The notes beneath the pieces were generated by a model. That model was not told where the DNA came from. It was given only the letters and a program-made list of their open reading frames with translations, and did not search any database. A program made the translations under genes and the position numbers. This document shows, in pieces, positions 27,602 to 36,525 of a stretch of DNA of 64,000 bases (position 1 is its first letter; the number at the start of each line of letters is the position of its first letter). Source of the DNA: Bacillus sp. FJAT-29937 (lineage in GTDB: Bacteria; Bacillota; Bacilli; Bacillales; Cytobacillaceae). The stretch spans positions 1 to 64,000 of the forward strand of contig NZ_LMAS01000014.1 in assembly GCF_001509555.1 (NCBI RefSeq). Direction: 5' to 3'.

Positions 27602-28432
27602 TTATTTTAGCCAATGATCGGGAAACCTTAAGGAAGATGGTAGTTTGGTGTGCCTATCACCATTTGCCGAGTTCACCTGTGCTTGAGTGAGAAAGAGGCT
27701 GCCTGTCACATTAGCACCGCTTAAATCAACAGCTCTTAAGTCGGCACCAATAAAATCGGTCCATCTTAAATCTGCTTGTCGGAGGTCAGCGGCTATGAGC
27801 AAAGCCCCCCGTAAATTAGATCCTCTCAGGTCGGCACCTTTTAGCTTTGCACCGATAAGATCTTTTCCTTTGGTGCATTTATTTTGCTTTGGATTTTTAG
27901 GAGCTTTTGCACGAACGAGTTCACTTGTACGCAGAAGCAGCTCGTTAATGCGTCCACGTAGAGCTGGTACATCTAAGTCTAAAATTGACTGCGAATCTAA
28001 ATAGGTAAGGTTTTCTGTTTTTTTAATGGCTGTTTGTAATTCATCATAGATGGATCTTGTTTCTTCCAAACCAATTGCTTCATATAAGTAATATAGCATT
28101 TCGTGAAGCTGCTGCATGATCGGAAATACGTCAAACATTTCTTTAGCTAAAGTTTGGCTGCCCCGCCAATCATTTCCGCCAAATGTCACCTGTGAAACTT
28201 TTTGCCCAGCACCAAAACATTCATAAACCGTACAGCCTCGAAACCCGTTTTCTCTTAGATTGCTATGAATGCTGCATCGATAATCTGATTGCAGATTGGG
28301 ACAAGGAGTACCCCCATCTTTATTATGTGCGAAATCTGCACACTTTGCATAGGGCAAAGCCACACAACATAAGGCAAAACAATTTTCACAGTCTGCTTTT
28401 AAGCTATTGTCATTCTTAATTAGATTAGACAA
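27602..28432 (-). CDS. Cys-rich pentapeptide-repeat protein
   Basis: 276 residues. Residues 10-75 hold nine cysteines in the pattern C-x2-C-x3-CC-x7-C-x12-C-x8-C-x13-C-x4-C, which suggests a zinc or iron-sulfur site. A helical middle follows, then about 12 A(D/N)L-x-x pentapeptide repeats (near residues 190-255, e.g. GADLRGSNLRGALL), which fold as a right-handed quadrilateral helix. Some pentapeptide proteins mimic DNA and protect gyrase, but fusion to a Cys cluster points elsewhere. Function unknown. Single gene with its own terminator. Confidence 0.8.
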   Translation of the reverse strand: MSNLIKNDNSLKADCENCFALCCVALPYAKCADFAHNKDGGTPCPNLQSDYRCSIHSNLRENGFRGCTVYECFGAGQKVSQVTFGGNDWRGSQTLAKEMFDVFPIMQQLHEMLYYLYEAIGLEETRSIYDELQTAIKKTENLTYLDSQSILDLDVPALRGRINELLLRTSELVRAKAPKNPKQNKCTKGKDLIGAKLKGADLRGSNLRGALLIAADLRQADLRWTDFIGADLRAVDLSGANVTGSLFLTQAQVNSANGDRHTKLPSSLRFPDHWLK

Positions 28433-28673
28433 GGCTTACACTTCCTTAGAAATGATTAATATCCCCGAGATTGTCTTTAAAATATTCATATTATGTTTAA
28501 GAGTTTTCTACGAATGATAGATTATCACTTTTCTTATTTATTTTTTTATATTATAGATTTTAACCCAATTATCTACTAAAGTTCTCTATAAATGCTTGGA
28601 TTTCCTGTTTATTTGTCAACATGATTACCTTTTTAGAACTATCGGCTTGATATGCCTAAGAATTTCATGCAGG

Positions 28674-28880
28674 TATGAGAATTCATAGGCGGAGAATTTC
28701 CGGCTAATGTATTTGGAAAGGCTTAAAAGGTCAATATAAGCGGAGAAATTCCGATAAACTGCTCTAAAAAGGACAAAATACATAGATTTGGATAAGATAG
28801 ACGGAAATCCTCCCCTTATTTTTAGGGAAAAATGAGTATTTCTAAAAATAGCCGGAATTTATCCGTTTATTTTCAAACAC
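28674..28880. repeat. Dispersed four-palindrome intergenic element, copy 1
   Basis: Starts at GGTATGAGAATTCATAGGCG and carries four 16-20-base imperfect palindromes of the type GCGGAGAAATTCCG about 55 bases apart: GGCGGAGAATTTCCGG, GCGGAGAAATTCCG, GACGGAAATCCTCC, GCCGGAATTTATCCG. The last two are in inverted orientation relative to the first two. Two more copies lie at 40938-41132 and 57324-57535. The rest of 28433-29080 shows no gene. Confidence 0.85.
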
Positions 28881-29080
28881 GGTAAACTCAACATAATTAC
28901 AGAACCAATAATCCCTTTCGAGTAAGCATTTTTTTAAAAATAAGGACAAAAATTGGTTGCGGACAAGCGTGCAACCTATAGGTGGCAAGATTAAAAGTGA
29001 AATCATCCCCTGCATAATAAATGCCATTTACACTTAAGAGACTTATGTCCTTGAAGTTATGTTACTTTAAAAGCAAAGCC

Positions 29081-29548
29081 CTAAACAAAAGCACAAAAAT
29101 CAAATTCTCCTGAATCACGCTGAATAGGTGAGTCCTGTATGAATTTGTTTCCATTTTCATCTTCTAAATCGATCCCGAAAAAAAACTGATTAGTTGGAAA
29201 AACAACAATATCTGGCTCTGATTCGGCAAAAACGTTTACTGTAGCCGCTCCATTAATAATTGTCCCAACAGCATTCCCCTTTACGATGGAATTTAAGGTA
29301 GCAAAATTTCCTTCTCCCAAAAATTCACATGAAGGCAAATTAACTGACTGTGAGGTAAAGGAAAAGTCGAAATCTGCATTTACATTATCTGCATATAAAA
29401 CTTTTACAAAGTCGTTTCTTTGATGGCAGCTTGGGCAAACACTTAAATCCACAGTCAAAGTTCCCGAATGAGCTATTCCATTTATAAGATAGTTTACAGG
29501 ACTTGCATTCGAAGTTGCAGTTACACCACAACCGCACAAAATTCCCAT
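29081..29548 (-). CDS. Hypothetical Cys-containing protein
   Basis: 155 residues, begins MGILCGCGV, contains a CPSCHQ pair and a final Cys two residues from the end, and otherwise looks like a compact all-beta domain rich in Asn, Val and Phe. No signal peptide. Cysteine placement at both termini is reminiscent of disulfide-linked spore surface or appendage proteins, but I recognise no family. AAGGAAGGTG is well spaced to the ATG. Stands alone. Confidence 0.65.
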   Translation of the reverse strand: MGILCGCGVTATSNASPVNYLINGIAHSGTLTVDLSVCPSCHQRNDFVKVLYADNVNADFDFSFTSQSVNLPSCEFLGEGNFATLNSIVKGNAVGTIINGAATVNVFAESEPDIVVFPTNQFFFGIDLEDENGNKFIQDSPIQRDSGEFDFCAFV

Positions 29549-29682
29549 TTAAACACCTTCCTTTATAAAATAATCGCTCCATACAGTAAGGTCATTCAAC
29601 TTTTAATCTTGTCCATTAATCAATGTATTCTGAACAAAAAAGTTCGTATAGATTGATGTAATGAATATACTTTCCCTTTGAT

Positions 29683-30543
29683 TTAACCAATCAATTCTAA
29701 AAAGTTTTTTCCAAGTATATATTCCTTTTGGTTATCAGGAATTTGAAGCAAATCAATCCAACTTTTCTTTGCCGAATAGTCATATTCATTAAATTTTTCC
29801 ATTCCATATGGTCCATCGCAACCATAAAGAACTTTACGATATCCTAAAGTTTCCACCGCCTTCTTTACAATAGCAGGATTAAGATAATCACTTGATGTGT
29901 CAACAAATACATTTGGTTGATCCTTAATGTATTTCCATAGCTTTTTCCAAAATGGAAGACCTGCATGAGCATAAATTAATTTAAGTTTAGGATAATTTTC
30001 AGGTAAATATTTATAGGATTCTGGTTCTGAAGATAGATGGATAATCATCGGGATGCCTTTTGATTCACACATAGCCGCAACTGGGTCAAGTGCCTTAATA
30101 CTATATTCATGCATGAATGGATGAGCTTTCACCCCAATAAAGCCAGGTTTATTAAGATATAATTCTACTTCTTCTACTGATTCAGGAAGGGTTGGATTGA
30201 CTGCTGCCCAGCCTAGAAACCGATCTGGAAATCTATCAATTGCAGCAGCAACAATATCATTGCTCGGCTTGGTAAAAATCTTGTATGAATTGCCGTAGAG
30301 TTTCAAATAGCCACCTTTTACTAGACCATCATAAACTTTGAGCCCAATTTGAGTTGCATTTAGTATTAAATAACGGGATAGGTATTGTAAAGCTCGTTGA
30401 AAACCGCTATCCAATTCAAACATTGTTTCGTTCATAGGAGCAATTAGTGCTGTTTTAGTTACACCGTTTTTATCCATACCTTCTATCATTCTCTCTAAAG
30501 TCAGCATTGTTTCATCCACATGAAAATGGCAATCAACAATCAT
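29683..30543 (-). CDS. Amidohydrolase-2 family metal-dependent hydrolase
   Basis: 286 residues from the ATG at 30543, preceded by TGGAGGAT. TIM-barrel amidohydrolase motifs in order: DCHFHVD (metal HxH), GVKAHPF, IIHLSSEPES, LIYAHAGLPFW and LYGCDGPYG (metal Asp). Relatives act as decarboxylases or lactonases on small aromatic or sugar acids; the substrate here is unknown. It lies back to back with the TetR gene but has no shared operator that I can see. Confidence 0.82.
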   Translation of the reverse strand: MIVDCHFHVDETMLTLERMIEGMDKNGVTKTALIAPMNETMFELDSGFQRALQYLSRYLILNATQIGLKVYDGLVKGGYLKLYGNSYKIFTKPSNDIVAAAIDRFPDRFLGWAAVNPTLPESVEEVELYLNKPGFIGVKAHPFMHEYSIKALDPVAAMCESKGIPMIIHLSSEPESYKYLPENYPKLKLIYAHAGLPFWKKLWKYIKDQPNVFVDTSSDYLNPAIVKKAVETLGYRKVLYGCDGPYGMEKFNEYDYSAKKSWIDLLQIPDNQKEYILGKNFLELIG

Positions 30544-30636
30544 TTTAATCCTCCATTTCAACATAGAATCTTATATATCAAGTTGTGTCCATAAGATTAC
30601 CCGCTTTTATAAGTTAAAATTTATGATATATTCCGC

Positions 30637-30682
30637 TTGATTATACTTACCTAATTTGCTATTATAACTGACGAACGTTCGT
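30637..30682 (+). promoter_or_regulatory. Promoter and TetR operator
   Basis: TTGATT, 17 bases, TATTAT, then the perfect palindrome ACGAACGTTCGT at 30671-30682 immediately after the -10 box and 20 bases before the tetR start. Placement over the transcription start fits autorepression of the tetR-MFS operon. Confidence 0.72.
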
Positions 30683-30701
30683 TAAATTCGAGGTGATTCT
30701 T

Positions 30702-31283
30702 TTGAAAAGCATTGAAATTAAAGAGGCGGCTTTAAAATATTTCACCATTCATGGTTATGAAGGAGCCTCGCTTTCCCAAATAGCTGAAGAAGTTGGGATG
30801 AGAAAGCAGTCCATTTACGCCCATTTTAAAGGGAAGGATGATCTTTTTCTGCAAGTATTATGGGATGCGAAAGAGACTGAGCTATCTTCAAAACTCCAAT
30901 ATTTCAGTAAAATTGATTCACAAAAGCCTGAAAAGGATTTATACGGATTTCTAAAATTGGTTATCGATCTTTTTCAAAAAAATGAGCATTTAAAGTTTTG
31001 GCTGCGTATGTCTTTTTTTCCGCCGGCACACCTTGCACAAGCAATTGAAAAGGAAGTCATCGATCTCGAGGATAAGGTTCAAGGGGTACTAGAAGATAAA
31101 TTCCAGGATTGGATCGATACCGGAGTCATTGCCTGGAATGCTGCAAAAACACCGACCTTCGCCTTCTTAGGAGTAGTCGATTCAATCATGCTGGAACTCG
31201 TATACGGCAATGATGAGAAACGGCTAAAGGATAAATTAGAAGCATCATGGTCCGTGTTTTGGAGGGGTATTTCACATCAGTGA
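30702..31283 (+). CDS. TetR-family repressor
   Basis: 193 residues from the TTG at 30702, seven bases after GAGGTG. A GTG nine bases upstream is inside the ribosome site. The N-terminal helix-turn-helix is clear (LSQIAEEVGMRKQSIYAHFKGKDDLF) and the C-terminal two thirds are the helical ligand domain. It is followed by an MFS efflux pump gene in the same operon, so it probably senses a pump substrate. Confidence 0.88.
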   Translation: MKSIEIKEAALKYFTIHGYEGASLSQIAEEVGMRKQSIYAHFKGKDDLFLQVLWDAKETELSSKLQYFSKIDSQKPEKDLYGFLKLVIDLFQKNEHLKFWLRMSFFPPAHLAQAIEKEVIDLEDKVQGVLEDKFQDWIDTGVIAWNAAKTPTFAFLGVVDSIMLELVYGNDEKRLKDKLEASWSVFWRGISHQ

Positions 31284-31308
31284 TTCGTGAAGAAAAAGGT
31301 GAGGTTAC

Positions 31309-32511
31309 ATGACGAAAACAATTAAAGAACAAAAATCGGTATTAATTATTCTTTTAAGCAATATATTCATTGCATTTTTAGGAATTGGTCTCATTATTCC
31401 CGTTATGCCGTCTTTTATGAATATCATGCATTTATCTGGAAAGACGATGGGGTATCTTGTTGCCGTATTTGCTGTGGCACAACTGCTTATGTCGCCACTT
31501 GCGGGACGATGGGTTGATCGATATGGAAGAAAGAAAATCATTATCATCGGCTTATTCCTTTTTGGCATTTCGGAACTTATCTTTGGTTTAGGAACGCATG
31601 TATCAGTACTTTATTTGTCAAGGGCTCTAGGGGGAATTAGTGCGGCCTTTATTATGCCAGGTGTTACTGCGTATGTAGCGGATATTACGTCCGTTAGGGA
31701 ACGGCCGAAAGCGATGGGATATCTTTCTGCTGCTATAAGTACTGGTTTTATTATAGGACCTGGGATTGGCGGCTTTATTGCAGAGTATGGGATACGCGTC
31801 CCCTTCTACTTTGCGGCAGCTATTGCCTTTTTAGCATGCATTTTATCGATATTTATTTTAAAAGAACCGCTGACAAAGGAACAGCTTGCTGAAATCTCTG
31901 CCAAAACAAATCAAACAAACTTTTTTGGCGATTTAAAAAGATCAATTAGCCCACTATACTTTATTGCCTTTATGATTGTGTTCGTACTCGCATTCGGTTT
32001 GTCGGCATATGAAACTGTTTTTAGCCTTTTTTCTGATCATAAATTTGGCTTTACCCCGAAGGATATTGCCATCATTATTACAGTAAGCTCCATTTTCGGC
32101 GTTATTGTGCAAGTATTTTTGTTTGGTAGAATGGTAGATAAACTCGGTGAGAAGAAGCTAATCCAATTATGTTTAGTAGTTGGTGCAATTTTAGCAGTGG
32201 TTTCCACGCTAGTTTCTAGCTTTTTGGCAATGCTGGTAGTAACTAGCTTTATTTTCCTAGCATTTGACCTGCTTCGCCCGGCATTGACGACATTTTTATC
32301 AAAGGCTGCCGGGAAAGAGCAAGGGTTTGTTGCCGGAATGAATTCTACCTATACGAGCTTAGGAAATATCGTTGGACCAGCAATGGGCGGAGTACTTTTT
32401 GACGTAAACATCCATTATCCTTATTTGTTTGCCGCTGTCATCATGGTCATTGGCTTCGGAATTACAGTCATGTGGAAAGAAAATCAATTGGCAGAAAGCC
32501 TAGCGAAATAA
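31309..32511 (+). CDS. MFS multidrug efflux pump (NorA/Bmr-like)
   Basis: 400 residues, 12 membrane helices. Motif A AGRWVDRYGRKK and the antiporter motif C GFIIGPGIGGFIAEYG identify a DHA1 drug:H+ antiporter of the NorA/Bmr/Blt type. AAAGGTGAGG precedes the ATG, 26 bases after tetR. The substrate is not predictable. A GGGGC/GCCCC hairpin follows the stop without a T tract. Confidence 0.87.
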   Translation: MTKTIKEQKSVLIILLSNIFIAFLGIGLIIPVMPSFMNIMHLSGKTMGYLVAVFAVAQLLMSPLAGRWVDRYGRKKIIIIGLFLFGISELIFGLGTHVSVLYLSRALGGISAAFIMPGVTAYVADITSVRERPKAMGYLSAAISTGFIIGPGIGGFIAEYGIRVPFYFAAAIAFLACILSIFILKEPLTKEQLAEISAKTNQTNFFGDLKRSISPLYFIAFMIVFVLAFGLSAYETVFSLFSDHKFGFTPKDIAIIITVSSIFGVIVQVFLFGRMVDKLGEKKLIQLCLVVGAILAVVSTLVSSFLAMLVVTSFIFLAFDLLRPALTTFLSKAAGKEQGFVAGMNSTYTSLGNIVGPAMGGVLFDVNIHYPYLFAAVIMVIGFGITVMWKENQLAESLAK

Positions 32512-32562
32512 GAACGGGGCCAAGGCGCCCCCTGGATTGAAAAAAGGCTTCCCCTAAGTTTC

Positions 32563-33015
32563 TTAACTCCTGGAAAACCTCTTATTTTTATATTCTTTTG
32601 ATTTATTTTCTTTTGCACTAGCATTATAATGTTTAAGTTTTGAAAATGGTTTTTTCTTCTTTATGTACCTTTCATTAAGGACAATCACTTTTCCATTCTC
32701 AGCAGTGTATTTTCGATAAACTAATTTATATTTTTCAAATGCAAGGTGCCCCAGAATATAAATGGGTATGATCATGAATAGGAGAATGACTACCTGGACC
32801 ATCCAATTGAATCCATTCCCACTGATATAAATAGTCATGACAGCATTTACTACAAAAGCAGCCATTAAGATAATAATCACATTACATAAATGAAAAGCGA
32901 ACTCATCTTTTTCTTCCCCAAACATCCGCTCTAGTTCAGACTTAATATAAAGTGTAGCAAATACTGAAATTACAATGGCAATAAGGGTAACAAAATATGT
33001 AAGAACAGTGGACAT
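32563..33015 (-). CDS. Small membrane protein, unknown
   Basis: 150 residues with three membrane helices (about 5-25, 43-65, 70-90) and a very basic C-terminal tail (KKKKPFSKLKH, KENKSKEYKNKRFSRS). GAGGGG lies upstream of the ATG. I recognise no family. It is convergent with the efflux pump gene. Confidence 0.65.
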   Translation of the reverse strand: MSTVLTYFVTLIAIVISVFATLYIKSELERMFGEEKDEFAFHLCNVIIILMAAFVVNAVMTIYISGNGFNWMVQVVILLFMIIPIYILGHLAFEKYKLVYRKYTAENGKVIVLNERYIKKKKPFSKLKHYNASAKENKSKEYKNKRFSRS

Positions 33016-33231
33016 TTTTTTCCGATCCCCTCACATTCATAAATCCCCTAATATGGATATCACCATTGTAACATAAGAAATGAAAAAAGAAGGTTTGTAA
33101 ACAATGGTTTTGCTTTTAATACCCAGGGATTATTGAACAAACATAATAAAGCGTCATAATAGGATAGAAAATAGCCTTCCATTATAATGATGATAAGATG
33201 CAAATCATTCTGCAAGAAAGTAGGACAATAT

Positions 33232-33669
33232 ATGCTTTTTAATGTCATTGCAATCCTCGTTATTGTGATGGACCAGGTTTCTAAATATTTAATTCGTACT
33301 TACATTGACATAAATGTTAGATTTTCATTGTGGGGAATACCACTCACACATATCGAAAATAGCGGGATGGCAGGAGGTTTATTTCAAGGCTATGCACGGC
33401 TCTTCGGAGTTGTCGCTGTGTTGTTCGTGATAGGTGTTTTATATTTTCGCAGAACGGGAGAAATGAAGGGCGCCCTCATCGATAGTAGTTTTGGATTTCT
33501 AGTCGGTGGAGCAATAGGAAACGGCATTGATAGGTTCTTGTTTGGGCAAGTGACAGATTTTATCATTCGCTCTGGTGGAATTCTTAACTTAGCCGACCAT
33601 GCAATTGAGATAGGAGTGTTGCTGCTCATTATTTATGGAGTCGTTAGCTGGTTGAAAAAAAAGCAGTAG
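33232..33669 (+). CDS. lspA: Signal peptidase II, second copy type
   Basis: 145 residues from the ATG at 33232, which gives the normal LspA N-terminus LFNVIAILVIVMDQVSKYLI; the frame is open further upstream. Four membrane helices. The aspartyl protease motifs are intact: GGAIGNGIDRFLFGQVTDF (first Asp in DRF) and NLADHAI (second Asp). The substrate-side motif reads ENSGMAGGLF and not the usual N-x-G-A-A-F. The main lspA of Bacillus lies by ileS/rluD, so this solitary gene is probably a paralogue. Confidence 0.83.
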   Translation: MLFNVIAILVIVMDQVSKYLIRTYIDINVRFSLWGIPLTHIENSGMAGGLFQGYARLFGVVAVLFVIGVLYFRRTGEMKGALIDSSFGFLVGGAIGNGIDRFLFGQVTDFIIRSGGILNLADHAIEIGVLLLIIYGVVSWLKKKQ

Positions 33670-33694
33670 ATTTTCTTGAAAAAATTGAAATGGG

Positions 33695-33740
33695 TTCCTG
33701 ACCCCAGATACATCAAGCAATACCGTATTTGGGGTCAGAA
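33695..33740. repeat. REP-like hairpin (TTCCTGACCCCA type)
   Basis: Arms TTCCTGACCCCA.ATAC / GTAT.TGGGGTCAGAA around a 13-base loop, 25 bases after lspA. The CTG(A/T)CCCC-GGGG(T/A)CAG stem resembles the two hairpins at 57783 and 58184. It may serve as the lspA terminator. Confidence 0.7.
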
Positions 33741-33761
33741 TCTTTTCAATCGCCCTTCACT

Positions 33762-33869
33762 TTACTTGAGCAATTCCCGTGCCAATAATCGATAAACATC
33801 CAGGCGTTTCTCTTGTGAATGAGGAATGCTGCAAATCATCGCCTCATAATACATCCTTCCTATCCACAT
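33762..33869 (-). CDS. Possible small protein, 35 residues
   Basis: Open frame from ATG at 33869 encoding MWIGRMYYEAMICSIPHSQE... ending RLLARELLK. Composition is protein-like and AGGAAGG lies inside it before a second ATG. No recognised family; it may be the end of a decayed gene. Confidence 0.3.
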   Translation of the reverse strand: MWIGRMYYEAMICSIPHSQEKRLDVYRLLARELLK

Positions 33870-34036
33870 ATCGACTTTTTATCAGTCAGTATATTTAAAA
33901 TCATAATTTGTCGATATTTCCCCGGAAATTTGTTGAAATTTGAAAAATAGTGTTTTATTAAATTGAATCGGGTCGAGGGGCATGTCATATCGCATATCAG
34001 AATTACAAAAAGCGACTCTGGGTACATATTTCAAAG

Positions 34037-34055
34037 TATATCGCCCAGCGATACG
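34037..34055. repeat. 19-bp palindromic site, left of racA-like gene
   Basis: TATATCGCCCAGCGATACG, containing the perfect palindrome TATCGC-CCA-GCGATA. An identical 19-mer lies at 34865-34883 on the other side of the gene. Confidence 0.85.
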
Positions 34056-34104
34056 GCACAAAAAAAGAGCTTTTACATACTTCTTAAGGAGTCTAACTGT
34101 TCCC

Positions 34105-34812
34105 TTATTTTCGGAATATGGAGAAAAGCCCTCCCCATTTTTCTTTAGGTTTTTGTATCGCTTCTTCTAAACGTTTATTAAAATCACTTTGTGAACTCCA
34201 TTCTCTTTTTTGTTCGTCCCTCATATTTTGTATTTCTTTTTGTAAAAGTTCACTTTTTTGTTTTTCTTGTTGCAGCAATGTTTCGTAATGGATATTTTGT
34301 TGTTCAGTTAATTTTTCAATTTTAGCATTCGTTTTTTGAGCTGAATTTCCAATACTAGAACTTATAGCATGATGATCTTGCTGGAGTCTGGAAACCTTTG
34401 TTTTAAGCTCTGACATATCGTTTGTCAGTTGGACGTTCATTTCACGTGTGGCTGCGAGTTCATTGGCTAATACCATTAAGACCTCTTTTAATTGATTGGG
34501 GTCATGAGGCAAATTTTCATATGTATCGATTACCGCTATCTCGGCTTCATTGGATTCTTCTAATCTCTCTTTTTGTTGATTCACAAGATCTTTAGCTGTA
34601 TCGTCCAGGGGCTTGTCTGTATCGCGCAACGCTATAAGTGCTTCGATGTCAGATTGAACAAAGATTCGTCGATCGCCATCTTTCAAAAACTCATATCCAT
34701 TCCGCTCTAAGATTTGGCCATATTTTCGGACAGTGGGAGTTGCAATCCCTACTTCTTCTGCCACTTCCTTAGAAGAGTAGGCTCGTTCATTCGGTTGTAT
34801 ATCACGTCGCAT
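34105..34812 (-). CDS. RacA/MerR-like DNA-binding coiled-coil protein (DUF3967-like)
   Basis: 235 residues. An N-terminal MerR-type winged helix (YSSKEVAEEVGIATPTVRKYGQILERNGYEFLKDGDRRIF) is followed by a long coiled coil (about residues 110-215) and the short tail EKWGGLFSIFRK typical of DUF3967 proteins. This layout resembles RacA, which ties DNA to the pole during sporulation, and regulators found on Bacillus plasmids. It is flanked by two identical palindromic 19-mers and lies 225 bases from a 52-bp tandem array, possible binding sites. Start at 34812 has GGAGGTC upstream. Confidence 0.78.
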   Translation of the reverse strand: MRRDIQPNERAYSSKEVAEEVGIATPTVRKYGQILERNGYEFLKDGDRRIFVQSDIEALIALRDTDKPLDDTAKDLVNQQKERLEESNEAEIAVIDTYENLPHDPNQLKEVLMVLANELAATREMNVQLTNDMSELKTKVSRLQQDHHAISSSIGNSAQKTNAKIEKLTEQQNIHYETLLQQEKQKSELLQKEIQNMRDEQKREWSSQSDFNKRLEEAIQKPKEKWGGLFSIFRK

Positions 34813-34864
34813 ATCGGACCTCCTATACTATTAAATATGAAGGTTTTAAGTTATATTTGCAACT

Positions 34865-34883
34865 TATATCGCCCAGCGATACG
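34865..34883. repeat. 19-bp palindromic site, upstream of racA-like gene
   Basis: Identical to the 19-mer at 34037-34055 and placed 53 bases before the start codon, where a regulator could bind. Confidence 0.85.
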
Positions 34884-35036
34884 AGCCAAAAACGCTCCTT
34901 CTTCAATTGATTGAAATAATAATTTGATTTTAATACTCTAAATCATTCATATCATTAACAAAGTCTCCCCCACAAACTTCATTAACATATTTATTCTTTA
35001 TTGGAGTTTTGGTCTTTTCTTGTTTTAAAAACTATT

Positions 35037-35452
35037 CATAGTGCGTGTTTTCTTTAGCTACGACACCAAACGGGCGTTATGAACCTTTCATAGTGCGCGT
35101 TTTCTTTAGCTGCCACACCAAACGAGCGTTATGAACCTTTCATAGTGCGCGTTTTCTTTAGCTGCCACACCAAACGAGTGTTATGAACCTTTCATAGTAC
35201 GCGTTTTCTTTAGCTACCACACCAAACGAGCGTTATGAAACATTCATAGTACGCGTTTTCTTTAGCTGCCACCCCAAACGAGCGTTATGAACCTTTCATA
35301 GTGCGTGTTTTCTTTAGCTGCCGCCCCAAACGAGTGTTATGAACCTTTCATAGTGCGTGTTTTCTTTAGCTACCACCTCAAACGAGCGTTATGAACCATT
35401 CATAGTCCGTGTTTTCTTTAGCTACAGCCCAAAACGAGCGTTATGAACCTTT
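35037..35452. repeat. 52-bp tandem repeat array, eight copies
   Basis: Eight head-to-tail units of exactly 52 bases (CATAGTGCGCGTTTTCTTTA...AAACGAGCGTTATG then AACCTTT), with a few substitutions each. Within a unit the ends pair: CATAGTGCGCGTTT with AAACGAGCGTTATG, so each copy can form an imperfect hairpin. There are no unique spacers, so it is not a CRISPR array. It lies in a 750-base gene-free gap between the racA-like gene and the nup operon. Confidence 0.95.
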
Positions 35453-35482
35453 CATTTTTGAATTAGACCCTAGGACCAACAG

Positions 35483-35528
35483 AAAAGGAGTTTGTACTCC
35501 GGAATATCCCAGAGTACAAACTCCTTTT
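35483..35528. terminator. Strong terminator of the nup operon
   Basis: Perfect 17-base arms AAAAGGAGTTTGTACTC/GAGTACAAACTCCTTTT, 38 bases after the last nup stop. Confidence 0.92.
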
Positions 35529-35565
35529 GACGTTTATGTGGTGGGGAAACTGCCTAGAAAATCTT

Positions 35566-36525
35566 CTATCTCTTCCCTTTATCATAAATCTCACCCAATG
35601 CTCTCGGTGCGCGATTAGATTTCGAGAAAAAGATTAATAACAACAACGTTAAAACGTACGGTAAAATCATGAATAAATCGGTGAAGCTGCTTGGCAATGC
35701 CATGGATTGAGCAATATATGCTCCCCCAGATTTTGCAAAGCCAAATAATAGACAAGCGGCTAAAGTAGGGAGAATCCTCCAATTGCCAAAAATTAATGCG
35801 GCAATGGCTAAGAATCCATATCCCATATAAATATTTGAAGAAAAGTTAGCTGAAATGGAATAGGCAAAACACATGCCGCCTAGGCCTGATAATAGACCCG
35901 ATATGAGAACTGCGGAAAACCTAATTTTTGATACGTTTACACCTGCTGCATCAACCGATTGAGGGTTTTCCCCGCTTGCTCTTAAACGCATGCCAAATTT
36001 TGTTTTATATAAAAGATACCAAGCAAAAATGGCAATCACGACGATGATCACTTCAAACGGATACACATTCGTAAAGACCGCACCAATCACTGGGATATTG
36101 GCTAAGCCTTCAATCGTAAACCGCTGCGATACACCTAATCGAAACTTGTCCGAAGCAGCCCCAAATACAAGTGCATTTATTTGTGTTGTTAAGAAAGTTG
36201 TTAGTGCTAACGCCAAAATATTAATTACGACACCACTGATTACTTGATTGGCTTTAAACTTAATACATAGCACAGCATGAATAATAGAAAAAGTCATCCC
36301 GCCAATCATCGCAAATAGTAACGCCACGTAGAATAGATCTTGAATATCTCTGCCAGAAGCATTCGCGATTAAAACAGCTGACAGTGCCCCGATGAATGCC
36401 CCAAAACCTTGGAAGCCCTCAAGCGCTAAATTAATAATACCGCTCTTTTCACTATAAATTCCGCCTATTGCCAATATAAAAAGAGGCAGAGCAAAGGATA
36501 ATCCATCAATAATTATTGTATCCAT
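35566..36525 (-). CDS. nupQ: Nucleoside ABC transporter permease (NupQ-like)
   Basis: 319 residues with about nine membrane helices, BPD_transp_2 family (GGIYSEKSGIINLALEGFQGFGAF, LRASGENPQSVDAAGVNVSKIR). It forms the second half of the membrane channel for nucleoside uptake with the preceding permease, whose stop it overlaps by one base. Gene order and domains match B. subtilis nupNOPQ (guanosine uptake). Confidence 0.87.
   Translation of the reverse strand: MDTIIIDGLSFALPLFILAIGGIYSEKSGIINLALEGFQGFGAFIGALSAVLIANASGRDIQDLFYVALLFAMIGGMTFSIIHAVLCIKFKANQVISGVVINILALALTTFLTTQINALVFGAASDKFRLGVSQRFTIEGLANIPVIGAVFTNVYPFEVIIVVIAIFAWYLLYKTKFGMRLRASGENPQSVDAAGVNVSKIRFSAVLISGLLSGLGGMCFAYSISANFSSNIYMGYGFLAIAALIFGNWRILPTLAACLLFGFAKSGGAYIAQSMALPSSFTDLFMILPYVLTLLLLIFFSKSNRAPRALGEIYDKGKR

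Noticed and set aside
35037..35452. CRISPR array
   Set aside because: The repeats are directly adjacent with no unique spacers, and no cas genes are present.
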